64,000 nt of DNA from Planctomycetota bacterium (GCA_016795205.1 JAEUHZ010000065.1:1-64000); one strand, 5' to 3'; shown: positions 26,247 to 36,033, counted from the stretch's first letter. A program made the numbers and translations. The notes: generated by a model from the sequence alone, not told the origin.

Positions 26247-27266
26247 ATGGCGCCCGCGCGCATCGCCCTCGACGTGATGGGCGGAGACAAGGCACCCGAC
26301 GCGATCCTGCGCGGGGCCCTCGCCGCCTGCGACCCGCAAGGCCGCTGGAAGCTCCCGGTGGAGCGCCTCCTGCTCGTCGGCGACCAAGCCGTGATCCGTG
26401 AACGCCTGGCCGCGTTGGGCGGGGACCCGGGCTTCGCGAGCCTGCATGCCAGCCAGGTCGTCGGCATGGGCGAGTCGCCCGCCTCGGCCCTGCGCGGCAA
26501 GCCCGATTCGTCGATCGCCAAGATGATCGGCGCCACGAAGCAGGGCGCGGCCGGCGCCGCGGTCAGCATGGGCAACACCGGGGCGGTCGTGGGGGCCGCG
26601 ACGCTGGGCCTGGGGACGTTGCCGGGCGTGCTGCGTCCCGGGATCGCGGTCACGATCAAGCTCACCGGCAAGCCGCTCACGATCATCGACATGGGGGCCT
26701 TGCTCGAGCCCAAGCCCGAGAGCCTGCTGCAGTTCGGCGTCATGGGCGCCATCTGGTCCAAGGCCCTGCTCGGCGTGGCGGAGCCGCGCGTGGGCCTCCT
26801 GAACGTCGGCGAGGAGGAGGGCAAGGGCACGGACACGCTCAAGGCCGCGTGGAAGCTGCTCCAGGCGGCGCCCGTGCGGTTCGCGGGCAACGTCGAGGGC
26901 AACGACCTGTTCCAGGACAAGGCCGACGTCGTCGTGACCGACGGGTTCACCGGCAACGTCGTGCTCAAGCTGCTCGAGGAGTTCGCCGGCTTCATGCTCA
27001 AGCTGACCGTCGGTGAGCTGGCCCAGGGCGGGATCCAGGTCCCGCCGACGGCCCTGGCCGGCGTGAAGCGCAGCATCGACTACTCGGAGTACGGGGGCGC
27101 GCTGCTCCTGGGGGTGAACGGCGTCGTGATCATCGGCCACGGCCGCTCGGACGAGACGGCGGTCGCCAACGCCCTGGCGCTGGGGGCCCGCGCCCTGGAC
27201 GCCGACGTGAACGGGCGCATCGTGGCCGGGCTCCAAGGCGCGCAGCGCACTGCGCCCGCCGTCTAG
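26247..27266 (+). CDS. plsX: Phosphate acyltransferase PlsX
   Basis: PlsX converts acyl-ACP to acyl-phosphate, the donor used by PlsY for phospholipid synthesis. The 339-aa protein has RIALDVMGGDKAP at the N terminus, AAVSMGNTGAVVGAATLGLG and the C-terminal half pattern VVTDGFTGNVVLKLLEE. The GG near the end (GGALLLGVNGVVIIGHGRS) is also typical. The length is normal. A 138-base gap to rpmF shows no gene. fabH follows after 60 bases. Confidence 0.96.
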   Translation: MAPARIALDVMGGDKAPDAILRGALAACDPQGRWKLPVERLLLVGDQAVIRERLAALGGDPGFASLHASQVVGMGESPASALRGKPDSSIAKMIGATKQGAAGAAVSMGNTGAVVGAATLGLGTLPGVLRPGIAVTIKLTGKPLTIIDMGALLEPKPESLLQFGVMGAIWSKALLGVAEPRVGLLNVGEEEGKGTDTLKAAWKLLQAAPVRFAGNVEGNDLFQDKADVVVTDGFTGNVVLKLLEEFAGFMLKLTVGELAQGGIQVPPTALAGVKRSIDYSEYGGALLLGVNGVVIIGHGRSDETAVANALALGARALDADVNGRIVAGLQGAQRTAPAV

Positions 27267-27326
27267 GTAGACTGCGCCTCGTGCCGGTGCCTCTCGCGCC
27301 GGCCCCGGTCCCACGCTCCACTCCGC

Positions 27327-28316
27327 ATGACCACCCGCGTCCGCGTCGGCATCGCCGGCACCGGCTCCTACGTCCCGGAACGGGTCGTCTCGAACTCCTG
27401 GTTCGAGGAGCGCATCGACACCTCGAACGAGTGGATCGTCCAGCGCACCGGCATCGAGCGCCGCCGGCACGCCGCTGAGCACGAGGCCACGAGCGACCTG
27501 TCGATCGCCGCCGCGCGCCGCGCGCTGGAGGCGGCTGGCACGCGGCCGACGGACGTCGACCTGATCGTGGTCGGCACGGTCTCGCCCGATCATCACCTGC
27601 CGGCCACCTCCGCGCTCGTGCACAAGGCCCTGGGCGCCAAGCGGGCCGCCGCCTTCGACGTCGTGGCGGCCTGCACGGGCTTCATCGCCGCCCTCAAGAC
27701 CGCCGAGGCCTACGTCGCGTCCGGGCAGGCGAAGTGCGCGCTGGCCATCGGCGCGGAGACGCTCTCGCGCCACGTCGACTTCACCGACCGCACGAGCTGC
27801 ATCCTGTTCGGCGACGGTGCCGGGGCTGCCGTGGTGAAGCCCTTCGAGGACTGCCGCCAGGGCGAGATCCTGAAGAGCGCGCTGGGCGCCGACGGCGACG
27901 GCTACGACTTCATCCACATGGTCGCGGGTGGCTCGCGCAAGCCCGCCTCGCACGCTTCGATCGACGCGCTGGAGCACGCCATTCGCGTGCAGGGTCGCGA
28001 GGTCTATCGCTTCGCGGTGCACCAGATGACGGCCTGCATCCAGGAGATGATGGAGGGGCACTCGTACGACGAGCTGGGCCTGCTCGTCCCGCACCAGGTC
28101 AATCGCCGCATCATCGACGCGTCGCTGGAGCGGTTGGGCTGGACCGACGAGAAGGTCGTGGTGAACATCCAGGAGTACGGCAACACCTCGGCCGCGTCCG
28201 TGCCGATCGCGCTCGACGAGGCCGTGCGCGCCGGGCGCGCCGTGCGCGGCAAGCTCGTCGTGCTGGTGGCCTTCGGCGCCGGCCTGACCTGGGGCGGGAC
28301 GCTGATCCGCTGGTGA
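27327..28316 (+). CDS. fabH: 3-oxoacyl-ACP synthase III (FabH)
   Basis: FabH condenses an acyl-CoA primer with malonyl-ACP to start fatty acid synthesis. The 329-aa protein has the catalytic Cys in VVAACTGFIAALK, the His in VPHQVNRR and the Asn in NIQEYGNTSAASVP, plus the Gly-rich end FGAGLTWGGTLI. The order plsX-fabH-fabD is conserved. A possible extra promoter with TAGACT at 27268-27273 overlaps the plsX end, but no good -35 is seen. Confidence 0.97.
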   Translation: MTTRVRVGIAGTGSYVPERVVSNSWFEERIDTSNEWIVQRTGIERRRHAAEHEATSDLSIAAARRALEAAGTRPTDVDLIVVGTVSPDHHLPATSALVHKALGAKRAAAFDVVAACTGFIAALKTAEAYVASGQAKCALAIGAETLSRHVDFTDRTSCILFGDGAGAAVVKPFEDCRQGEILKSALGADGDGYDFIHMVAGGSRKPASHASIDALEHAIRVQGREVYRFAVHQMTACIQEMMEGHSYDELGLLVPHQVNRRIIDASLERLGWTDEKVVVNIQEYGNTSAASVPIALDEAVRAGRAVRGKLVVLVAFGAGLTWGGTLIRW

Positions 28317-28342
28317 GCCCGCACGACGCAAGCGCAGACCCG

Positions 28343-29275
28343 ATGACGACCCCCGCGATCCTGTTCCCTGGCCAGGGCGCCCAGCACGAGGGCATGGGCC
28401 GCGACTTCGCCGCGGCTTTCCCGGCGGCGCGCGCCGTGTTCGAGCGCGCCGAGCGCGTGCTGGGCCTGCCGCTCACCGAGCTCATCTGGTCGCGTGGCGA
28501 GGAGGTCAACCGCACCGACGTCGCCCAGCCGGGGATCCTGGCGACGAGCGTCGCGATCGTGGCCGTGCTCCAGGAGCGCGGGCTCGACCTGGCGCGCGTC
28601 CCGCTCGTCGCCGGGTTGTCGCTGGGGGAGTACACGGCGCTGTGGGCCGCGGGCGCGCTCGACCTCGACGATGCGCTGCGGCTGGTGCGGCTGCGCGGCG
28701 AGGCCATGCAGGCCGCCAGCGCAGCCCTCCCGAGCTCGATGACGAGCTTGCTGGGCGCCACCGAGGACCAGGCGCGGGCGGTCGCCGCCGCGGGCGCGCA
28801 GCGCGGCATCTGCCAGGTCGCGAACCTGAACGCGCCGGGCCAGATCATCCTGTCGGGCGAGCTGGCCGCGCTCGACGCCGCCGAGGCCGCCGCCAAGGAC
28901 CACGGCGTGCGCCGCACGCGGCGCTTGGTCGTCGCCGGCGGGTTCCATTCGGAGTGCATGCGCCCGGCCGCGGAGCGGCTGCGCGCTGCGCTCGCCACGA
29001 TCGCCATCCGGCCGCCGCGCGTGCCGTTCGTCTCGAACGTGACCGCGCTCGAAACCGAGGATCCCGCCCGCATCCGCGAGCAACTCGCCGAGCAGGTCTG
29101 CGCCCCGGTGCTGTGGGAGCGCAGCATGCGGCACGCCCTGGGCAAGGGGCTGCGCGAATTCCTGGAGCCCGGCCCGGGCACCGTCCTGGCCGGGATCCTG
29201 GGCAAGATCGACCCCGAGGCGCGTGTACGCTCCGCGGCACGCCCGGAAGACGTGGCCACGGCCCTCTCGGCCTGA
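28343..29275 (+). CDS. fabD: Malonyl CoA-ACP transacylase (FabD)
   Basis: FabD loads malonyl groups from CoA onto acyl carrier protein. The 310-aa protein begins with PAILFPGQGAQHEGMG. It has the serine nucleophile in GLSLGEYTAL (Ser93) and the His in VAGGFHSECM. The ATG at 28343 is chosen because it places the family start correctly. An in-frame GTG at 28313 would overlap the fabH stop as GTGA and add ten residues. Confidence 0.96.
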   Translation: MTTPAILFPGQGAQHEGMGRDFAAAFPAARAVFERAERVLGLPLTELIWSRGEEVNRTDVAQPGILATSVAIVAVLQERGLDLARVPLVAGLSLGEYTALWAAGALDLDDALRLVRLRGEAMQAASAALPSSMTSLLGATEDQARAVAAAGAQRGICQVANLNAPGQIILSGELAALDAAEAAAKDHGVRRTRRLVVAGGFHSECMRPAAERLRAALATIAIRPPRVPFVSNVTALETEDPARIREQLAEQVCAPVLWERSMRHALGKGLREFLEPGPGTVLAGILGKIDPEARVRSAARPEDVATALSA

Positions 29276-29296
29276 TCCGCGCGCCGGACGGCGGCG

Positions 29297-29325
29297 TTGA
29301 AGGCCCTCCGGGGGACTGCTACCCT
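29297..29325 (+). promoter_or_regulatory. Promoter before fabG
   Basis: TTGAAG (29297-29302) and TACCCT (29320-29325) are separated by 17 bases in the 92-base gap between fabD and fabG. This would give fabG-acpP-fabF their own transcription start. Confidence 0.6.
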
Positions 29326-29367
29326 CCCTCGCCTTCCGACGCCGGGCCTTCCGCCCGCGCCCCGCAC

Positions 29368-30135
<768 letters not shown>

Positions 30136-30212
30136 GGCCGCGGCGACATCCAGCGCGCCCGCCCCTCCGGCGGACGCGAGACCCCCCAGTAGAGAATTCG
30201 AGGAACAGGAGG

Positions 30213-30461
30213 ATGGTGGTGGCGAACCCCGCGGAGATCCAAGAACGCGTGATCAAGATCGTGTGCGACCAGATGGGGACGACCCCGGACAAGGTGGCCC
30301 GCGAGACGTCCTTCATCAACGACCTCGGCGCCGACTCGCTCGACACCGTCGAGCTCGTCATGGAGTTCGAGGACGAGTTCGAGATCTCGATCCCGGACGA
30401 GGACGCCGAGAAGATCCAGACGGTCGGCAACGCGATCGACTACATCGCCTCGAAGAGCTGA
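30213..30461 (+). CDS. acpP: Acyl carrier protein
   Basis: This small acidic protein of about 82 aa carries the growing acyl chain on phosphopantetheine attached to the Ser of [10 protein letters not shown] (Ser42). The start is uncertain. ATG at 30213 has GAGGAA eight bases upstream, but AGGAGG abuts it directly. GTG at 30219 (giving [11 protein letters not shown]) would have the perfect AGGAGG at ideal spacing. fabF follows after seven bases. Confidence 0.97.
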   Translation: MVVANPAEIQERVIKIVCDQMGTTPDKVARETSFINDLGADSLDTVELVMEFEDEFEISIPDEDAEKIQTVGNAIDYIASKS

Positions 30462-30468
30462 ACGGTCC

Positions 30469-31716
30469 ATGCGTCGAGTCGCCATCACCGGCCTGGGGAC
30501 GATCAATGCCCTGGGCAACGACGTCGAGACCTCGTGGGCGCGTCTGCTCCGCGGGGAGAACGGCGTCGGCCCGATCCGGCGCTTCGACACCAAGGACCAC
30601 ACGGTCCACTTCGCGGCGTCGGTCGACCTCGACCTGACGCAGCACTATTCCCCACCGGACCTGCGCAAGTACGACCTCTTCACGGCCTGGGCGCTGCTCG
30701 CGGCCGCGGAGGCCTTGCGTGACGCGGGACTCGAGCCGGACAAGACCGACGCTGGCGAGCGCGAGCGCTGGGGCGCGATCCTGGGCACGGGCATCGGCGG
30801 CATCACCGGCATCGAGGCCCAGCACCTCGAGATGATGGAGAAGGGCCCGCGCCGCGTCAGCCCGCACTTCATCCCCAAGATCATGGCCAACGCGGTGGCG
30901 GGCCAGATCTCGATCCGCTTCGGGCTGCTCGGCACGAGCTTCACCACCTCGAGCGCTTGCGCTTCCGCCGGCCACGCCATGGGCATGGCGTGGCGGGCGA
31001 TCCAATGGGGCGAAGCCGACGTGGTCGTCACGGGCGGCTCGGAGTCCGCGACCACGCCGTTGTCCCTGGCGGGCTTCGGCAACATGAAGGCCTTGTCGAA
31101 CCGCAACGACGATCCGGGCGCGGCTTCCCGGCCGTTCGACAAGGACCGCGACGGCTTCGTCATGGGCGAGGGCACCGGCATCCTGGTCTTCGAGGAGCTG
31201 GAGCGCGCGCGGCGGCGCGGCGCGCGGATCTACGCCGAGGTCAAGGGCTACGGATCGACCGACGACGCGCACCACCTCACGGCGCCCGAGGAGTCGGGGC
31301 GCGGGCCGGCCCGAGCCTTCCAGGAGGCCCTGCGCCACGCGCGGATCACGCCGGACCAGGTCGACTACGTGAACGCGCACGGGACGAGCACGCCCTACAA
31401 CGACCTGATCGAGACGCGCGCGCTCAAGCTCGCGTTCGGCGACCACGCGCGGAAGCTGGCGATTTCCAGCACGAAGTCCATGGTCGGGCACCTGCTGGGT
31501 GCCTCGGCGGCGATCGAGGCCGTGGTCACGGCGCTCTCGATCCACCATGGCACGGTGCACCCGACCCGCAACCTGACCACCCCCGACCCCGAGTGCGACC
31601 TGGACTACGTGCCCGGCGCCGCGCGCGAGCTCAGGATCCGCAACGCGATCTCGAACTCGCTGGGCTTCGGCGGCCACAACGTGTGCCTGTGCTTCGGTCG
31701 GGTCGACGGACCCTGA
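30469..31716 (+). CDS. fabF: 3-oxoacyl-ACP synthase II (FabF)
   Basis: FabF elongates acyl-ACP with malonyl-ACP. The 415-aa protein has the catalytic Cys164 in TTSSACASAGHAM, the two His residues in YVNAHGTSTPYND and STKSMVGHLLGASAAIE, and the C-terminal NSLGFGGHNVCL. It ends the fab block; the next gene is an unknown small protein 84 bases downstream. Confidence 0.97.
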   Translation: MRRVAITGLGTINALGNDVETSWARLLRGENGVGPIRRFDTKDHTVHFAASVDLDLTQHYSPPDLRKYDLFTAWALLAAAEALRDAGLEPDKTDAGERERWGAILGTGIGGITGIEAQHLEMMEKGPRRVSPHFIPKIMANAVAGQISIRFGLLGTSFTTSSACASAGHAMGMAWRAIQWGEADVVVTGGSESATTPLSLAGFGNMKALSNRNDDPGAASRPFDKDRDGFVMGEGTGILVFEELERARRRGARIYAEVKGYGSTDDAHHLTAPEESGRGPARAFQEALRHARITPDQVDYVNAHGTSTPYNDLIETRALKLAFGDHARKLAISSTKSMVGHLLGASAAIEAVVTALSIHHGTVHPTRNLTTPDPECDLDYVPGAARELRIRNAISNSLGFGGHNVCLCFGRVDGP

Positions 31717-31800
31717 TCCCGGCCGGGCCCCTAGAATCCATTCCACGACCCCCTCGACCCCCTCTCACGGCCGCCGCGCGCGGTCCGAAGGTGATCTGCC

Positions 31801-32145
31801 GTGCAACGGAAGTTCCAAGACCTGCTCCACAAGTACAAGCTCGACCTGTTCCACGCGCAGCACGACAAGAAGAGCGTGGACGAGATCTCGAGCGAGGTGC
31901 TCCACTTCACGGAGGAGGCGCTGGCGCAGAAGCTCTCGTTCCACTTCCACCGCCTGCCGGATGCGTCGCGCGCCGAGATCGTGAACATGATCAACAACTA
32001 CGTCCGCGAGGCGATCCTGCCCCCGGTCGTGGAGCGCATCACGAAGCGTCAGGTGCTGCTCGAGAAGCGCGTGCTGGTCATGGAGAGCCTCCTGACGCAG
32101 ATCCTCGACACGCTGGGGAACGAGCCGGCCGGCGCGGCGCGCTGA
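31801..32145 (+). CDS. Small protein of unknown function
   Basis: This 114-aa protein is rich in charged and aromatic residues and predicted to be mostly alpha-helical (MQRKFQDLLHKYKLDLFH; EIVNMINNYVREAILPPVVE). It has no signal peptide or membrane segment. I do not recognise the family. The start is GTG. Its position between fabF and a UDP-sugar pyrophosphorylase, with 12 bases to the next start, places it in the envelope-synthesis cluster, but nothing in the sequence shows its job. Confidence 0.65.
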   Translation: MQRKFQDLLHKYKLDLFHAQHDKKSVDEISSEVLHFTEEALAQKLSFHFHRLPDASRAEIVNMINNYVREAILPPVVERITKRQVLLEKRVLVMESLLTQILDTLGNEPAGAAR

Positions 32146-32157
32146 GCCCTGTCGCCC

Positions 32158-33570
32158 ATGCGGGGCGCCACCGAAGAGGGCCTGCTGCGCCGGCGCTTCG
32201 CGGAGGCCGGACAGGAGCACGTCTTCGACGCCGAGGCCGTGCTGGACGCCGCCGGGCGCGCCCGGCTCCACGCACAGCTCGCGACGATCGACCTCGGGCT
32301 CGTCGCGACGTTCCGCGAACTCTTGCGCTCGCCCGTGCCGGATCCGTTCGCCGGAGCGCGCTTCGAGCCCGCCGACGTGTTCCCGCTGCGTCGCTCACCG
32401 GCCCAGGAGGCCGAGGCCCGCCAGGCCCGCCAGCGCGGCCGTGAGCTCCTGCGCGCGGGTCGCGTGGGCTGCGTCGTCGTGGCGGGTGGACAAGCCTCGC
32501 GTTTGGGCTTCGACGCGCCCAAGGGCTGCTTCCCAGTGACGCCGCTCTCGCGCGCCAGCCTGTTCGAGCTGTTCGCGCGCAAGCTCCAGGCCGCGCGTGC
32601 GCGCCACGGGGTGGCCCTCTCCTGGTACGTGATGACCTCCGAGGCCACCGACGGGCCGACCCGCGAGGCGTTCGCGCGCGCGGACTGGTTCGGCCTCGAT
32701 CGCGAGGACGTCTGCTTCTTCCGGCAGGCCATGGTGCCCGCGCTCGACGCGCACGGGCGGATCCTCATGGCGGCGCCGGACGCGCCCTTCCTGGCGCCGA
32801 ACGGTCACGGTGGCCTGCTCGCGGCCCTGGAGAGCTCGGGCGCGCTCGCCCACGCCCGCGCGCGCGGCATCGAGCTGTTCAGCTACTTCCAGGTCGACAA
32901 CCCGCTGGCGCGGCCGGCCGACGAGTTGTTCCTGGGCCTGCACGCGCTGCACGGCGCCCGGATGTCGAGCAAGGTCGTGCAGAAGCGCGACGCGGCCGAG
33001 AAGGTCGGGGTTCTCGGTCGGGTCGACGGTCGCCTGTCGTGCATCGAGTACTCGGACCTGCCGGAACGCCTGCGCGAGGCGCGCGACGCGCGCGGCGCGC
33101 TGCTCTTCGGCGCGGGGAACATCGCGCTGCACGTGATCGACCGCGCGTTCGTCGAGGACTTGACGCGCGGCGGCCTGCACCTGGCCTGGCACGTGGCGTC
33201 CAAGCGCATCCCGGTCGTCGACGCCCAGGGTGCACGCCGCGAGGTCGACGGATTCAAGTTCGAGGCCTTCGTGTTCGACGCCCTGGCCGAGGCCGGTGAC
33301 AGCGTGGTCCTGGAGGTCGAGCGCGCGGAGGAATTCAGCCCGGTGAAGAACCGGGACGGCGAGGACTCCCCGGCCAGCGCCCGGCGCGACCAATGCCGGC
33401 TCCACGCCGGCTGGGCAGCGCGCGCGGGCTGCGCACTGCCGCCCGCCGGGGCGGATGGGATCCACCCGGTCGAGGTCGATCCACGCTTCGCCGAGGACGC
33501 CGACGAGTTCGCGGCGCGCATGCCCTGCGCCCCGCGCGCCGTGGCCGGCGGCCACCTCTACGCGCCGTGA
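32158..33570 (+). CDS. UDP-N-acetylglucosamine pyrophosphorylase-like (eukaryote type)
   Basis: This 470-aa nucleotidyltransferase makes a UDP-sugar from UTP and a sugar phosphate. It matches the eukaryote-like UAP/UDPGP family rather than bacterial GlmU. The nucleotide loop is VVAGGQASRLGFDAPKGCF and the C-terminal signature is EFSPVKNRDGEDSP. LAPNGHGGLLAAL and FSYFQVDNPLA fit the sugar site. UDP-GlcNAc is the likeliest product given ddl and dapB downstream, but UDP-Glc or UDP-Gal cannot be excluded. The stop overlaps the ddl start (GTGA). Confidence 0.88.
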   Translation: MRGATEEGLLRRRFAEAGQEHVFDAEAVLDAAGRARLHAQLATIDLGLVATFRELLRSPVPDPFAGARFEPADVFPLRRSPAQEAEARQARQRGRELLRAGRVGCVVVAGGQASRLGFDAPKGCFPVTPLSRASLFELFARKLQAARARHGVALSWYVMTSEATDGPTREAFARADWFGLDREDVCFFRQAMVPALDAHGRILMAAPDAPFLAPNGHGGLLAALESSGALAHARARGIELFSYFQVDNPLARPADELFLGLHALHGARMSSKVVQKRDAAEKVGVLGRVDGRLSCIEYSDLPERLREARDARGALLFGAGNIALHVIDRAFVEDLTRGGLHLAWHVASKRIPVVDAQGARREVDGFKFEAFVFDALAEAGDSVVLEVERAEEFSPVKNRDGEDSPASARRDQCRLHAGWAARAGCALPPAGADGIHPVEVDPRFAEDADEFAARMPCAPRAVAGGHLYAP

Positions 33571-34604
33571 AGAGCACGCACCAGAGCTTGGCTTCGGCGA
33601 CGGTCGCGGTCCTTTCCGGCGGTTGCTCCAGCGAGCGCGAGATCTCGCTCTCGAGCGGCGCGGCCGTCGCGGCGGCGCTGCGCGACGCGGGCGACGGGCG
33701 CGGGCCGGCGCGCGTGCTCGAGGTCGAGATCACCGCCTCCGGCGCGTGGCGCCTGGCAGGCGAGGAGCAGGCCGCCGAGGAGGCGCTCGCGCGTCTCCCG
33801 CGCGAGGTCGTGTTCTTCCTGGCCCTGCATGGCGGCGCGGGCGAGGACGGCACGCTCCAGGGGCTGCTGGCCGCCTGCGGCCGGCGCCACACCGGATCGG
33901 GCGTCGCGGCCTCGGCTCTGTGCATGACGAAGAGCTGGACGCGCGCCGTCCTGGCCCAGGCCGGGCTCGCCGTGGCGCCGGGCCGCACGGTGGACGCCCG
34001 AGCGTGGGACGCGCACCGTGAGCGCGAGCTGGCGGCCTGCCGGGCCCTTTCCAGCACGGGGCTCGCGGTGAAGCCCGATCGCGGCGGCTCCTCCGTGGCG
34101 ACGTCGGTGCTCGAGAGCGCGGCCGGGCTGGAGCGTGCGATCGAGGCCGTGCTCGCGATCGGCGACCGCGCGCTCGTCGAGGCGCGCGTCCTGGGGAGCG
34201 AGTGCACCGTCGGCGTGCTCGGCGGCCGCGCTGCCGCGCGCGCGTTGACGCCGGTCGAGATCGTGCCCAAGGCCGGTCGCTTCTTCGACTACCAGGAGAA
34301 GTACAGCGCCGCTGGCGCCAGCGAGCATTGCCCGCCGCTGTCGATCGACGCCGCGACCTGCGCGCGCTTGCGCGACCTCGCCCTGCGCGCCCACGAGGCC
34401 GCGGGTTGCTGCGGATACTCGCGCGTGGATTTCATCGTGCCGGCGGCGGGCGGGGAACCGGTCGTGCTGGAGATCAACACGCTGCCCGGCATGACCGCGC
34501 GCTCGCTGCTCCCGCTCGCGGCGCGCGACGCGGGCCTCTCCTTCCGCGAGCTGTGCCTGGCGATCGTCGCGTTGGCGCTCGCCGGCCCGGAGGCGCGACC
34601 GTGA
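33567..34604 (+). CDS. ddl: D-alanine--D-alanine ligase
   Basis: Ddl joins two D-Ala molecules with ATP for peptidoglycan precursors. The 345-aa ATP-grasp protein has VAVLSGGCSSEREISLSSG at the N terminus, LHGGAGEDGTLQGLL, VKPDRGGSSVATS and the end pattern VLEINTLPGMTARSLLP. The GTG start overlaps the upstream stop, and its own stop overlaps the dapB start, so three genes are translationally linked. Presence of ddl and dapB supports a peptidoglycan wall. Confidence 0.95.
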   Translation: MKSTHQSLASATVAVLSGGCSSEREISLSSGAAVAAALRDAGDGRGPARVLEVEITASGAWRLAGEEQAAEEALARLPREVVFFLALHGGAGEDGTLQGLLAACGRRHTGSGVAASALCMTKSWTRAVLAQAGLAVAPGRTVDARAWDAHRERELAACRALSSTGLAVKPDRGGSSVATSVLESAAGLERAIEAVLAIGDRALVEARVLGSECTVGVLGGRAAARALTPVEIVPKAGRFFDYQEKYSAAGASEHCPPLSIDAATCARLRDLALRAHEAAGCCGYSRVDFIVPAAGGEPVVLEINTLPGMTARSLLPLAARDAGLSFRELCLAIVALALAGPEARP

Positions 34605-35311
34605 GTGCGCTGCGCGTCGCGGTGCTCGGCGCCACCGGCCGGCTCGGAGCCTACGCCTGTCGCGTGCTGGAGGCCGACCAGGGCTTCGAGCTCGTGGCGC
34701 GCGCGCGGGCTGGCGACGACCTGGCGCGCGTGCTGCGCGGATCGAGTCCGGACGTCGTGTTCGAGGCCACCGCGGCCGGGCTGGGCGCGCGCCACGCGCG
34801 GCTGGCGCTCGAGTCCGGCGCGCGACCGCTGGTCGCCACGAGCGGTCTGACGGCCGAGGAGGTCCGCGAGCTCGACCTGCTGGCGCGCGCGCGGGACCTG
34901 GGCGGGCTCTACGCCCCGAACCTGTCGCGCGGGATGTGGCTCGTGCAGCGCGCGGCCGAGGAGCTCGCGCGTCACGGGCTCGCTTGCGAGATCGTCGAGC
35001 AGCACCACGATCGCAAGCGGGACGCGCCCAGCGGCACGGCGCTCGACACGGCGCGCCGCGTGCGCGAGGCGCGCCAGGCCGCCGGGCACGCAGCGGGCTC
35101 CGTGCCGGTGCACTCCGTGCGCCTTCCCGGACTGCTGGCGCACCAGGAGGTCCTGTTCGGGGCGCCGGGCGAGCTCGTCACGCTGCGTCACGACGCGTTC
35201 TCGTCCGAGGCCTACGGCCCGGGCATCGTCGCGGGGCTGCGCCACGTCGCCCGGCGCGTGGGCTTCGCGACAGGCATCGGAGCGGCCTTCGAGACCGAGC
35301 GCGGCGCCTGA
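34601..35311 (+). CDS. dapB: 4-hydroxy-tetrahydrodipicolinate reductase
   Basis: DapB reduces the cyclic precursor in lysine and diaminopimelate synthesis, feeding peptidoglycan cross-links. The 236-aa protein has the cofactor motif VLGATGRLG and the family signature EQHHDRKRDAPSGTALD, with the catalytic His and Lys. The length is slightly short (usual 240-270). The start is GTG overlapping the ddl stop. It ends the cluster; a tRNA with its own promoter follows. Confidence 0.92.
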   Translation: MSALRVAVLGATGRLGAYACRVLEADQGFELVARARAGDDLARVLRGSSPDVVFEATAAGLGARHARLALESGARPLVATSGLTAEEVRELDLLARARDLGGLYAPNLSRGMWLVQRAAEELARHGLACEIVEQHHDRKRDAPSGTALDTARRVREARQAAGHAAGSVPVHSVRLPGLLAHQEVLFGAPGELVTLRHDAFSSEAYGPGIVAGLRHVARRVGFATGIGAAFETERGA

Positions 35312-35336
35312 GCGGCGCGCGATTCTCGCGCCGGGG

Positions 35337-35364
35337 TTGCAAGCCGGCGCGGGCCGACTAGCCT
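35337..35364 (+). promoter_or_regulatory. Promoter for tRNA-Leu(CAA)
   Basis: TTGCAA (35337-35342) and TAGCCT (35359-35364), 16 bases apart, lie 11 bases before the mature tRNA. Confidence 0.6.
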
Positions 35365-35374
35365 CGTCGCCCGA

Positions 35375-35461
35375 GCCGGGTTGGCGAAATGGCAGACGCG
35401 ATGGATTCAAAATCCATTTCCCGTGAAGGGAGTCGGGGTTCGAGTCCCCGACCCGGCACCA
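35375..35461 (+). tRNA. tRNA-Leu (CAA anticodon)
   Basis: The acceptor GCCGGGT pairs with ACCCGGC, and CCA is encoded. The anticodon stem ATGGA/TCCAT closes the loop TTCAAAA, giving CAA for leucine. A long variable arm and GGGGTTCGAGTCCCC T arm are present. Confidence 0.95.
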
Positions 35462-35511
35462 CTGCGTGCGCGGTCCCGGGAGGCGAGGCGCTGGCGCGCG
35501 CCCTGCTGCCG

Positions 35512-36033
35512 GTGCTGCTCCACGAGCTTTCGAACCACACGCAGTATCTGGCTGCGCTGGGCGCGCTGACCGCCGCCGGGGGCGATCTGCCCGACGGCGG
35601 CGAGGGGCTGGCGCACGTGGGCCGCGAGGTCGAGGAGCTCGGCTGGCTGCTCGGACTGTGCGCCGCAGGCCTGGGCACCGACCTCGTGTTCGAGCGCACG
35701 GAAGACGCCGGCCTCGCGCCGCTCGTGAAGCTCGTGCAGATGGCCTTGCGGCGTGCAGGCCGCGAGCTCCCGGAGCCCGCGCGACCGTTGCCCGCCCTGC
35801 CCCCGAGCCTGGGCTGGCGCGGCGCGCTGGCCTGTGGCGCAGCGCTGCTCGCGGCGGCGCGCGCCGCGGACGGACCGCTCGCGTGGAGCCTGGAGGCGGT
35901 AGGGGACGAGCTCGTGCTCGAATGCGCCGTGCCCCTCGGCGCGTTCGGTCCGGAGCCCTGGGCCGGGGCGCAGCCCGGGAGCCGCGGGCCTGGATGGACG
36001 TGCCTGCGCATCACGCCGGCGAGCGCGCGATGA
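35512..36033 (+). CDS. Unknown protein, possible histidine-kinase-like helical domain
   Basis: The frame begins inside the tRNA, but the protein most likely starts at GTG 35512 (about 173 aa) or at a CTG at 35491 preceded by GGGAGG. Near the start is LLHELSNHTQYLAALGAL, which resembles the dimerisation/phosphotransfer helix of histidine kinases (H-E/D-L-x-N-x-x-Q). It is followed by helices and a beta segment (LAWSLEAVGDELVLECAV), as in phosphotransfer or ATPase-like folds. This family call is a guess. Its stop overlaps the next start as ATGA, so it is coupled to the NifU-like protein. Confidence 0.5.
   Translation: MLLHELSNHTQYLAALGALTAAGGDLPDGGEGLAHVGREVEELGWLLGLCAAGLGTDLVFERTEDAGLAPLVKLVQMALRRAGRELPEPARPLPALPPSLGWRGALACGAALLAAARAADGPLAWSLEAVGDELVLECAVPLGAFGPEPWAGAQPGSRGPGWTCLRITPASAR

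Noticed and set aside
23970-28331. 1453-codon minus-strand frame across alaS to fabH
   Set aside because: It lies opposite alaS, rpmF, plsX and fabH, all well recognised. Composition is that of a shadow frame.
28313-28342. GTG start for fabD overlapping the fabH stop
   Set aside because: The GTGA overlap is in frame and possible, but FabD proteins begin close to the LFPGQG motif, so the ATG at 28343 fits better.
35389-35511. ATG start inside tRNA-Leu for the following protein
   Set aside because: The first about 40 codons would lie within the tRNA gene and just after it. A start after the tRNA is far more likely.
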